Positions 1 to 6,332 of a stretch of DNA of 8,078 bases are shown here, piece by piece. The notes under the pieces are model-generated. The model made no database searches, had not been told where the DNA came from, and worked only from the letters and a program-made list of their open reading frames with translations. The stretch is from Clostridiales bacterium. Its GTDB lineage: Bacteria > Bacillota_A > Clostridia > Oscillospirales > Acutalibacteraceae. Numbering within the stretch: position 1 is the first letter of the stretch; each line of letters opens with the position of its first letter. The position numbers and the translations under genes are program-made. Location of the stretch: assembly GCA_009774735.1 (NCBI GenBank), contig VSOH01000061.1, positions 1-8,078 on the forward strand, in the 5' to 3' direction.

Positions 1-1007
1 CTGCAAAAGCCTGCTGACAATTCTTTTCCGCAGTTGTGACAGAATTTCTGACCCTTTTTCACAACAGCTGAGCATTCAGGGCAAATAGCTGCTTGTTCTT
101 CATTTTCACTTGGTTTATTGACATTAGTATTAATATTGTTGCTGATTTCCTTAACTTCGCTGCCGACGACTGTGCCCAAGCCGACACCTGCACCAAGTCC
201 AATGCCGGCACCCATAAACGCAGAGGCTCCGCTGCCCTCATTTGCAGCAGCACTTTCAAGAGTATCAAAGGAACGCTCCTGCTGATAGTTATAGCCCATA
301 ATATCCATCTCTGCCTTTTTAGATAAAGCGTTCCTCAGCTTAACAATGGCCGGATCATTCTCAGGCACACTAATTTCATTAACATTAAAGTTAAGAAGAC
401 TGATGCCGTATTCATCCATAATCGGTGAAAGCTGTTCCTTAAGAAATGCGGAAAGCTCGTCAAGATATGCATTGATTTCAAGCACACAAATCTGCTCTTT
501 AATCAGGTAACTTGATATAGCATCTTTAACAGTTGTAACATAAATTCCTCTGAAATACTTTGTTATGGACTCCTCATCAAAATAACCGAGTGTACCAACA
601 AGCTTAATCAGGAATTTTTTTGCATCACCAATCTGAATACCGAAAGAGCCGTTAGCTCTGACTGGCACGAAAATTCCGTACTTGGCATCCTGTATCTGAA
701 TCGGTGAGGGGGTACCCCATTTTATATTTAAACTGTGGGCCTTATTAATATACCACACCTCGGCAGAAAATGGTGATTTGCCGCCAAAAGGAATATTAAC
801 AATTTTATTAAAAAGCGGAATGTTCTGTGTTTCAAGCGTGTAAGTACCTGCCCCAAACACATCATAAACCTGACCGCCTTTATAAAGTACAGCCTCCTGT
901 GACTCGTTAACAATAAGCTGAGTCCAGGTGCCAAGCTCTTCATTCGGATATTTCCAAGCAAAAACATTTGGTTGTCCGTTATATTTTAATACATCAACAA
1001 TAGCCAT
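1..1007 (-). CDS. SPFH-domain protein with C-terminal zinc ribbon (YdjI-like), 3' end missing
   Basis: 335 residues are visible and the reading frame is still open at base 3, so the C-terminus lies outside the window. The start at 1007 is preceded by GAGGAG with a 5-base spacer. Residues about 20-240 match the SPFH/band-7 subfamily represented by B. subtilis YdjI, often mislabelled 'virion core protein'; the stretch IPFGGKSPFSAEVWYINKA (72-90) is typical. A glycine/alanine-rich segment follows (about 258-282, GAGIGLGAGVGLG), then a polar linker and a zinc ribbon with C309, C312, C323 and C326. C335 at the edge may open a second ribbon. There is no signal peptide; the Gly-rich stretch could contact membrane. 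Known for the family: YdjI acts with YdjG/YdjH at the membrane and recruits a PspA-type protein in B. subtilis. No PspA gene is visible here, so an envelope-stress role is only inference. It begins 27 bases after the glucosidase and is probably co-transcribed with it. Confidence 0.85.
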   Translation of the reverse strand, partial: MAIVDVLKYNGQPNVFAWKYPNEELGTWTQLIVNESQEAVLYKGGQVYDVFGAGTYTLETQNIPLFNKIVNIPFGGKSPFSAEVWYINKAHSLNIKWGTPSPIQIQDAKYGIFVPVRANGSFGIQIGDAKKFLIKLVGTLGYFDEESITKYFRGIYVTTVKDAISSYLIKEQICVLEINAYLDELSAFLKEQLSPIMDEYGISLLNFNVNEISVPENDPAIVKLRNALSKKAEMDIMGYNYQQERSFDTLESAAANEGSGASAFMGAGIGLGAGVGLGTVVGSEVKEISNNINTNVNKPSENEEQAAICPECSAVVKKGQKFCHNCGKELSAGFC

Positions 1008-1034
1008 TTTTTCTCCTCTGTCCTATATTCGATA

Positions 1035-2699
1035 TTATTCAAAAACATAAACCCTTGTTTCATAAGGTCTTAACTTAAAACCGTTGCCTTGAACGGTGGG
1101 ATGATCGTAGTTGCAAAGAATCGGCTTACCTTCATCAAGATTAAAGCCCTTTGGTGCTTCAAAGGGAACACTGTTTTCACTGAAGGAATTAATAACAAGA
1201 AGCCGTTTTCCAAGATAATTACGCTCATAAACATAGAGCTTGTCGGAATTTTTATAATGCTCTTTATAATCCCCGAATACAGCGACCTCATTTTCCTTCT
1301 TGAACTTAATAAGTGCCTTGTAGTGATTGAGAATTGAATCAGGATCTGCCATTTCCTTTTTAGCGTTAATCTGCTTATAATTCGGATTAACAGGAAACCA
1401 TGGTGTACCGCTTGTGAAGCCTGCATTCTCGCTGTCATCCCACTGAATCGGAGTACGTGAATTATCACGTGTTGATTTGACAGCCCAGTCCCATGCTTTG
1501 TCCTTGTTAAGATGCACCTTATTAACAGCGACGTTATAATTATTTTTCATAAACACATCGACATAGTCATCAAGGCTTTCGTGCTTAATATTGAGCATGC
1601 CCAGCTCCTGTCCTTGATATATAAACGGTGTACCCTGCTGCAGCATATACATATTTGCAAGCATTTTGCCTGACTCAACTCTGTACCTTTCACTTCCGTA
1701 ACGTGAAATAATACGAGGATGATCATGGTTTTCAATGTAAAGCGTGTTCCACGCTCTGCCTCTCAGCTTTTCCTGCCAGGAAGAAAAAGCTCTTTTCATT
1801 TTTCTTAAATCAAACTTGGTCTGTATGTAATCCACCATAAAACAGTCAGCCTCGATATGCTGGAAATGGAACATCATATCAAGCTCCTTATTGCTCTCGT
1901 CAATATATTTAAGTGCATTATTCGGAGTCATCATAGGTGCTTCGCCGACTGTAAAGCAATCGTACCGATCAGTAACCTCTCTGTATTCCTTAAGGTATTT
2001 ATGAATATTCGGGCCGTCCATATAATTCTCTATACCGCAGGCGGCAGGAATCGGAAATCCGTTGGGCAAGCCTTCTTTTTTTGAGATAAATGTAATAACA
2101 TCCTCTCTGAAACCATCAACGCCCATATCAAGCCAGAAACGCATAATATCCTTAACTTCCTCACGCACCTTTGGATTATCATGATTTAAGTCGGGCTGCT
2201 TTTTTGCAAACACGTGAAGATAGTATTCCTTTGAATTTTCATCCTGCTCCCAGGCACCGCCCTCAAAACAGGACAGCCAGTTATTCGGCGGTCTTTTACC
2301 GCCTGCCTTTCCTTTTCGCCAGATGTAATAATCGTGGTAAGGTGAATTAACGTCCCTTGACGCTTCAAACCACTTGTGCTCATCTGAGGTATGGTTAACA
2401 ACCAAATCCATAATTACCTTAATTCCTCTTTTATGAGCTTCATCAAGAACACGCTTGAATAATTCAAGATTACCATAATCCTTATGTATATCCTTATAAT
2501 CAGCTATATCATAGCCAAAGTCAGCATTCGGAGAAGGATAAAGCGGCGAAAACCAGATACAGTTGCAGCCAAGGTCCTTAATATAATCAAGCTTACTGAG
2601 AACACCCTCCAAATCACCGATTCCGTCACCATTCCCGTCACAGAATGAGCGTGGCCATATCTGATAAACAACAAGCTCCTTATACCAATCTTTTTTCAT
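1035..2699 (-). CDS. GH13 alpha-glucosidase, oligo-1,6-glucosidase / MalL type
   Basis: A 554-residue protein, close to the ~560 usual for oligo-1,6-glucosidases (GH13 subfamily 31). It removes terminal glucose from short alpha-glucosides and, lacking a signal peptide, should act in the cytoplasm. Visible motifs: a Ca-binding loop DGNGDGIGDL (21-30); region I DLVVNH (98-103); QPDLN (168-172), characteristic of this subfamily; GFRED with nucleophile D200; proton donor E253 in VGEAP; and ENHD with transition-state stabiliser D326. V201 directly follows the nucleophile. In yeast isomaltase and B. subtilis MalL a valine here goes with activity on alpha-1,6 bonds, whereas strict maltases have threonine, so isomaltose or isomalto-oligosaccharides are the likely substrates. 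Sucrose or maltose remain possible, and trehalose-6-phosphate hydrolase is a related alternative. The start at 2699 is chosen for its ribosome binding site; an in-frame TTG at 2738 has none. No sugar transporter or regulator is in view. Confidence 0.93.
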   Translation of the reverse strand: MKKDWYKELVVYQIWPRSFCDGNGDGIGDLEGVLSKLDYIKDLGCNCIWFSPLYPSPNADFGYDIADYKDIHKDYGNLELFKRVLDEAHKRGIKVIMDLVVNHTSDEHKWFEASRDVNSPYHDYYIWRKGKAGGKRPPNNWLSCFEGGAWEQDENSKEYYLHVFAKKQPDLNHDNPKVREEVKDIMRFWLDMGVDGFREDVITFISKKEGLPNGFPIPAACGIENYMDGPNIHKYLKEYREVTDRYDCFTVGEAPMMTPNNALKYIDESNKELDMMFHFQHIEADCFMVDYIQTKFDLRKMKRAFSSWQEKLRGRAWNTLYIENHDHPRIISRYGSERYRVESGKMLANMYMLQQGTPFIYQGQELGMLNIKHESLDDYVDVFMKNNYNVAVNKVHLNKDKAWDWAVKSTRDNSRTPIQWDDSENAGFTSGTPWFPVNPNYKQINAKKEMADPDSILNHYKALIKFKKENEVAVFGDYKEHYKNSDKLYVYERNYLGKRLLVINSFSENSVPFEAPKGFNLDEGKPILCNYDHPTVQGNGFKLRPYETRVYVFE

Positions 2700-2705
2700 A
2701 ATAAT

Positions 2706-2713
2706 CCCCTTCT
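2706..2713 (-). promoter_or_regulatory. Ribosome binding site deciding the glucosidase start
   Basis: AGAAGGGG lies 6 bases before the ATG at 2699. The longer in-frame reading from TTG at 2738 would add 13 residues (MQIALNNNEKGII) that resemble no GH13 N-terminus, and it has no Shine-Dalgarno sequence. The usual family opening, with WYKE and VYQIWPRSF, follows directly from 2699. Confidence 0.7.
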
Positions 2714-2746
2714 CATTATTATTTAAGGCTATTTGCAAAGCCTGTT

Positions 2747-3280
2747 TTACAGTTGGTAATTTTCAATGTAATTATCAATACAGCTTTGAATAATCTGCTC
2801 TGCAACCTCACGCGGCTTAACCTCTGTTACAGATGTATTTTTATTATGCTCAAGTGATTTATACACCTCAAAAAAGTGCTTGATTTCATCAAATCTGTGC
2901 TGTGGAAGCTGGTCAATATCACTATAACCGTTATAGTTTGGGTCATTGACAGGAACAGCAATAATTTTTTCATCCCTTGCACCGCTGTCTTCCATAATCA
3001 GCACACCAATCGGAACACACTCAACGATTGTCATCGGCTGAATCTGTTCGCTGCAGAGCACAAGAACATCAAGCGGATCATTGTCGCTCGCATAGGTTCT
3101 TGGAATAAAGCCGTAATTTGCAGGATAATGCGTTGAAGTAAAAAGAACCCTGTCAAGCTTAAGCATACCGGTATCCTTATCAAGCTCATACTTGTTTTTG
3201 CCGCCCTTGGATATTTCAATAACAGCATAAAATCTGTTGCATTTAATCCTCTTTGGTGATATATCGTGCCATATATTCAT
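2747..3280 (-). CDS. ppa: Inorganic pyrophosphatase, family I
   Basis: A 177-residue soluble cytoplasmic enzyme, the normal size for bacterial family I PPases (E. coli 175). It hydrolyses pyrophosphate to two phosphates with Mg2+ and so pulls biosynthetic reactions forward. Seen: K30-Y31-E32-L33 in the substrate-binding strand, the conserved HYPANYGFIP (51-60), and the family signature DNDPLDV (66-72) with D66, D68 and D71 as metal ligands. D98 and D103 in the EDSGARDEK segment supply further metal ligands, and HFFEVYKSLE (135-144) is the usual C-terminal helix. No key residue is missing. It is the promoter-proximal gene of the minus-strand block; the glucosidase starts 47 bases downstream. 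I see no functional tie to the glucosidase, so shared transcription may only be positional. It is not the DHH-type family II enzyme (PpaC) common in other Firmicutes. Confidence 0.95.
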   Translation of the reverse strand: MNIWHDISPKRIKCNRFYAVIEISKGGKNKYELDKDTGMLKLDRVLFTSTHYPANYGFIPRTYASDNDPLDVLVLCSEQIQPMTIVECVPIGVLIMEDSGARDEKIIAVPVNDPNYNGYSDIDQLPQHRFDEIKHFFEVYKSLEHNKNTSVTEVKPREVAEQIIQSCIDNYIENYQL

Positions 3281-3288
3281 AACGTCCA

Positions 3289-3295
3289 CTCCTTT
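3289..3295 (-). promoter_or_regulatory. Ribosome binding site deciding the ppa start
   Basis: AAAGGAG ends 8 bases before the ATG at 3280. An upstream in-frame GTG (3287-3289) would add three residues, but its G is the last base of this Shine-Dalgarno sequence, so it cannot be the start served by it. ATG at 3280 is therefore preferred. Confidence 0.75.
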
Positions 3296-3310
3296 ATATA
3301 TTATTACTTT

Positions 3311-3316
3311 ATCATA
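3311..3316 (-). promoter_or_regulatory. Possible -10 element for ppa
   Basis: On the minus strand TATGAT (5 of 6 to TATAAT) lies about 30 bases before the ppa start, where a promoter is expected because the divergent trkA gene rules out read-through. No convincing -35 lies 16-18 bases upstream (only ATTCTA or TTCTAT), and the region is so AT-rich that chance matches are common. Confidence 0.25.
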
Positions 3317-3358
3317 AAAATAAAAATAAGTAAATAGAATAATGACTATAAATAAGTA

Positions 3359-3387
3359 TTGATTATGAAAATAATTTATGGTATAAC
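3359..3387 (+). promoter_or_regulatory. Predicted housekeeping promoter of trkA-trkH
   Basis: TTGATT (3359-3364), a 17-base spacer, and TATAAC (3382-3387) preceded by TGG form a sigma-A-type promoter with an extended -10 (TGN). The -35 matches the consensus at 4 of 6 positions and the -10 at 5 of 6. Transcription would start near 3394, giving a leader of only about 38 bases, too short for a riboswitch. The call rests on consensus matching in AT-rich DNA. Confidence 0.6.
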
Positions 3388-3405
3388 GAGTATATAAATT
3401 ATTTT
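3368..3405. repeat. 12-base perfect inverted repeat straddling the trkA -10 element
   Basis: The left arm AAAATAATTTAT (3368-3379) and the right arm ATAAATTATTTT (3394-3405) are exact reverse complements separated by 14 bases, with arm centres 26 bases apart. The left arm lies in the promoter spacer and the right arm starts at the predicted transcription start, so a bound dimer would cover the promoter. Both arms contain only A and T, and a repeat this size can arise by chance in such DNA. The repeat is certain; an operator function is not. Confidence 0.5.
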
Positions 3406-3431
3406 ATATTCCATAAAATCGCGGAGGAAAT

Positions 3432-4790
3432 ATGAATATTACAATTATCGGTGCCGGTAATCTTGGCAGAAAGCTTGCAAAAAGCTTAAGCAACGAGGAG
3501 CACGATGTAACAATAGTTGACATTGTACCGGGCGTTGTTGAAAATCTTGTTGATAAGTTCGACATTCAGGGCATTTGCGGATGTGCCACACATATCAATG
3601 TTTTGAAGGAAGCAGGTGTCAGCACATCACAGCTTGTTATAGCCACAACCGAATCTGACGAAAACAATATACTAATCTGCCTTATGGCAAAAAAACTCGG
3701 TGCAAGAAAAACAATCGCAAGAGTAAGAAATCCCGAATACAATGCTCAGTTTGATTTTATGAGAAATGAGCTGGGAATTTCAATTATGATTAATCCGGAT
3801 TTTGCTGCAGCCCTTGAAATAAGCAGGATATTACAGTTCCCCGATGCAAGAAACATTGAATCCTTTGCAAACGGGATTATTGATATGGCTGAATACAAAA
3901 TCAAAGAGGGTTCAAACCTTGCAGGCTCAAGCATAGGCAGTATTTCCTCAAAGCTTACGAACAATATGCTGATATGTGCCGTTGAGAGAGGCGATGACGT
4001 ATTTATTCCTAACGGCAACTTTGTACTTCAGATAAATGATAAAATCCATATTACAGGTGCACACAAGGAGCTTGCAAGCATCGGCAGAGCTTTAATTAAT
4101 TCTAAAAATAAAACACTGAAAAACATAATGATTATAGGCGGCTCAAGAGCCGGTATTTACCTGAGCGATATGCTTATGGCACTGGGCAAAAATGTAGTTA
4201 TTATTGAGAAGGACAGAAAGCAATGTGAAAAGCTTTTTGATCTCATTCCGTCTGCAACAATTATTAATGGTGATGCAAACGACCACGAATTTCTCGATGA
4301 AGAGGGTCTTGAAAATATGGATGCCGTGGTTACTCTGACAAAAACCGATGAAACCAACTTTCTTGTATCACTCTATGCACAAAGAGCAGGCATAACAAAA
4401 ACAATAACTAAGGTAAAAAATTCAAAGCTGAGCAGGCTGCTTGATGATGTAGGTCTTGACACAATCATCAATATAAGTGATATTACGGTGTCCATGATTA
4501 CACAGTATGTCAGAGCCAGTGAGAATGCAAGCTCTGCAAATATGCGTACGCTATACAAGCTTGTTGACGGTAAAATTGAGGCAAGCGAGTTCTTTGCTGA
4601 CAAAAGTGCACACCTCATAAACAAACCGATTTCTGATTTAAGAATAAGAAAAAATGTACTGATTGCAGCAATCAACAGGAACAATAAAATCATATTTCCG
4701 GGCGGTAATGATGAAATCCGTGAAGGTGATTTGGTCATTATTGTTTCCAAGGATCAGATTATTAACAAGCTAAATGATATTTTACAATAG
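3432..4790 (+). CDS. trkA: Trk potassium uptake system NAD-binding subunit TrkA
   Basis: A 452-residue peripheral cytoplasmic protein that gates the TrkH channel in response to bound nucleotides. Two tandem RCK units are visible. The first Rossmann domain (1 to ~125) has GAGNLG (7-12), with acidic D30 at the end of the second strand where NAD(H) ribose is usually held. The first RCK_C domain spans about 140-225. The second Rossmann domain (~230-350) has a modified loop GGSRAG (236-241), E259 at the equivalent acidic position, and the typical GDAND (280-284). The second RCK_C domain runs from about 370 to the end. Length and duplication match E. coli TrkA (458 residues) and not single-unit KtrA (~220), in keeping with a TrkH rather than KtrB partner downstream. 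ATG is preceded by GGAGG with a 4-base spacer. The looser second glycine motif is common in TrkA and suggests the two sites differ in ligand preference. Confidence 0.95.
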   Translation: MNITIIGAGNLGRKLAKSLSNEEHDVTIVDIVPGVVENLVDKFDIQGICGCATHINVLKEAGVSTSQLVIATTESDENNILICLMAKKLGARKTIARVRNPEYNAQFDFMRNELGISIMINPDFAAALEISRILQFPDARNIESFANGIIDMAEYKIKEGSNLAGSSIGSISSKLTNNMLICAVERGDDVFIPNGNFVLQINDKIHITGAHKELASIGRALINSKNKTLKNIMIIGGSRAGIYLSDMLMALGKNVVIIEKDRKQCEKLFDLIPSATIINGDANDHEFLDEEGLENMDAVVTLTKTDETNFLVSLYAQRAGITKTITKVKNSKLSRLLDDVGLDTIINISDITVSMITQYVRASENASSANMRTLYKLVDGKIEASEFFADKSAHLINKPISDLRIRKNVLIAAINRNNKIIFPGGNDEIREGDLVIIVSKDQIINKLNDILQ

Positions 4791-4793
4791 GAG
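4789..4793 (+). promoter_or_regulatory. trkH ribosome binding site overlapping the trkA stop codon
   Basis: AGGAG shares its first two bases with the trkA stop codon TAG (4788-4790) and lies 5 bases before the trkH ATG. Ribosomes ending trkA sit on the trkH site, an arrangement expected to couple translation of the two subunits. Confidence 0.7.
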
Positions 4794-4798
4794 AAAAA

Positions 4799-6277
4799 AT
4801 GAATTTCAGAGCAGTTTCATATTACCTGGGTAAAATATTGTTAATCCTGGGTGCATTAATGCTGTTGCCGTTAGTGGTAATGGTTTATTATTCCCTGAAC
4901 GGCTTTGCCGAGGCAAGCGTTCAAAGCTTTTTGATACCTATTGCAATTATTGTTGCGATAGGCTCACTTTTAACATTTAAAAAACCGAAAAATTTTAATA
5001 TTTTTGCAAAAGAGGGCTTTGCAATCTGCGGACTTGCGTGGATTATAATGTCACTGTTAGGTGCTCTGCCCTTTGTTATAAGTTCGGCAATACCAAATTA
5101 TATTGACGCTGTGTTTGAAACAGCATCAGGCTTTTCAACAACCGGTGCATCAATCCTTACAGAAATACATTCACTGCCCAAGTCAATTCTTTTCTGGCGC
5201 AGCTTCACCCACTGGATCGGCGGAATGGGCATCCTTTCATTTATGATTGCTATACTGCCGAAAGCAAAGGGAAATCAGATGTATATTATGCGTGCAGAGG
5301 TACCCGGTCCGACAGCGAATAAGGTAACATCAAAAATTTCCGACAGTGCAAGAATTTTATATATCATTTATTTTGTAATGACTATTCTTGAAATCGCAGT
5401 GCTTTATTTTGGAAGTATGATTTCAGGTGATAATATAAGATTCTTTGACTGTGTTGTTAATGCCTTTTCAACAGCAGGCACAGGCGGATTTTCTGTTTTA
5501 AACAATTCCATTTTAGGCTACAACAGTCCATTCACAGAATGGGTGCTTATCATATTTATGTTCCTTTTCGGAATCAATTTCAATCTTTATTTTTTCTTCT
5601 TAACAAGAAGGTTTAAGGATGTATTCAAGGATGAGGAGCTAAGAGGATATCTGATACTGAATGTGGCAAGCGTCATTCTGATTACGCTGAACATCTCAAA
5701 TATGTACAGCAATATTTCCGTGGCAATAAGAGACTCCTTTTTCGCTGTTAATTCCGTAATGAGCACAACAGGCTTCTGCACAGCAGACTTCAACCAGTGG
5801 CCCACATTCTCAAAAATCCTGCTGGTAATACTTATGTGCATTGGTTGTTCCGCAGGCTCCACAGGCGGCGGACTTAAGATAGTAAGAGCTGAGCTTTTCG
5901 TTAAACAGATGCTTTGTGATATAAGACAGATGCTCCGTCCTCATTCCGTTGTTAAAGTCAGAATCAACGGAAAAACTGTTGATGACAGAATTATGAAGGG
6001 CATAACCTCTTACCTGAATATTTACATTATAACTATGGTAATATCAGTATTTTTGATATCGCTTGACAATTTCACCCCCACAACAAGCTTTACCGCAGTT
6101 ATTGCATGCTTCAACAATATCGGACCGGGTCTTGATTTGGTAGGTCCAACAGGTAATTATGCCGACTTCAACGCATTATCAAAGTTAGTTCTGATTTTTG
6201 ATATGCTTGCAGGCAGGCTTGAGCTCTTCCCTATCATATTGCTGTTCAGCCCTAACACTTGGAGAAAAACAAAATAA
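4799..6277 (+). CDS. trkH: Trk potassium uptake channel TrkH
   Basis: A 492-residue integral membrane protein (E. coli TrkH 483) forming the K+-translocating pore with TrkA. Hydrophobic helices lie near 13-32, 44-60, 75-95, 128-150, 184-205, 245-267, 284-303, 336-352, 403-421 and 460-483. Four pore loops supply the filter: STTG (113-116), STAG (224-227), STTG (322-325) and NNIG (439-442), each keeping the single conserved glycine of the SKT superfamily. The stretch CSAGSTGGGLK (350-360) is the diagnostic segment after the third pore loop, where the intramembrane gate lies, and GRLELF (472-477) is the usual C-terminal motif. The protein is complete with no missing filter glycine. The start lies 8 bases after trkA, and a shared terminator ends the operon. 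The pairing with a double-RCK partner supports Trk over Ktr; whether ions are coupled to H+ or Na+ cannot be read from sequence. Confidence 0.95.
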   Translation: MNFRAVSYYLGKILLILGALMLLPLVVMVYYSLNGFAEASVQSFLIPIAIIVAIGSLLTFKKPKNFNIFAKEGFAICGLAWIIMSLLGALPFVISSAIPNYIDAVFETASGFSTTGASILTEIHSLPKSILFWRSFTHWIGGMGILSFMIAILPKAKGNQMYIMRAEVPGPTANKVTSKISDSARILYIIYFVMTILEIAVLYFGSMISGDNIRFFDCVVNAFSTAGTGGFSVLNNSILGYNSPFTEWVLIIFMFLFGINFNLYFFFLTRRFKDVFKDEELRGYLILNVASVILITLNISNMYSNISVAIRDSFFAVNSVMSTTGFCTADFNQWPTFSKILLVILMCIGCSAGSTGGGLKIVRAELFVKQMLCDIRQMLRPHSVVKVRINGKTVDDRIMKGITSYLNIYIITMVISVFLISLDNFTPTTSFTAVIACFNNIGPGLDLVGPTGNYADFNALSKLVLIFDMLAGRLELFPIILLFSPNTWRKTK

Positions 6278-6290
6278 AAAACGAATTAAA

Positions 6291-6327
6291 CCCCCACTGT
6301 AAACTTTTTTAGAGTATACAGCGGGGG
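6291..6327. terminator. Hairpin terminator between convergent trkH and the fusion gene
   Basis: CCCCCACTGTA (6291-6301) faces TACAGCGGGGG (6317-6327) across a loop containing TTTTTT. On the plus strand there is one A-C mismatch and the following bases (TATTCTTATG) are only moderately U-rich. Read on the minus strand the mismatch becomes a G-U pair, all 11 pairs form, and TTTAATTCGTTTTTT follows. It is therefore best suited to ending the fusion gene, whose stop is 5 bases away, and probably also serves trkH, whose stop is 13 bases away. Confidence 0.85.
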
Positions 6328-6332
6328 TATTC

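Noticed and set aside
93..326. Plus-strand open frame opposite the SPFH gene
   Set aside because: It lies antisense to a well-matched SPFH/zinc-ribbon coding frame, has no family resemblance, and is a shadow of that gene. The same applies to other antisense or out-of-frame reading frames inside the glucosidase, ppa, trkA, trkH and fusion genes.
2700..2738. Longer glucosidase reading from an upstream in-frame start
   Set aside because: The codon is TTG without a ribosome binding site, and the added residues do not resemble the family. ATG at 2699 has AGAAGGGG at good spacing.
2726..2743. Small inverted repeat AGGCT...AGCCT between ppa and the glucosidase gene as a terminator
   Set aside because: The stem is only 5 bases with an 8-base loop, and on the minus strand it is followed by TAAATAATAATG, not a T-run. 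It does not support termination; at most it is a weak RNA structure.
3388..3431. c-di-AMP (ydaO) or other riboswitch ahead of trkA
   Set aside because: With the predicted start near 3394 the leader is about 38 bases and AT-rich; no conserved riboswitch core is visible.
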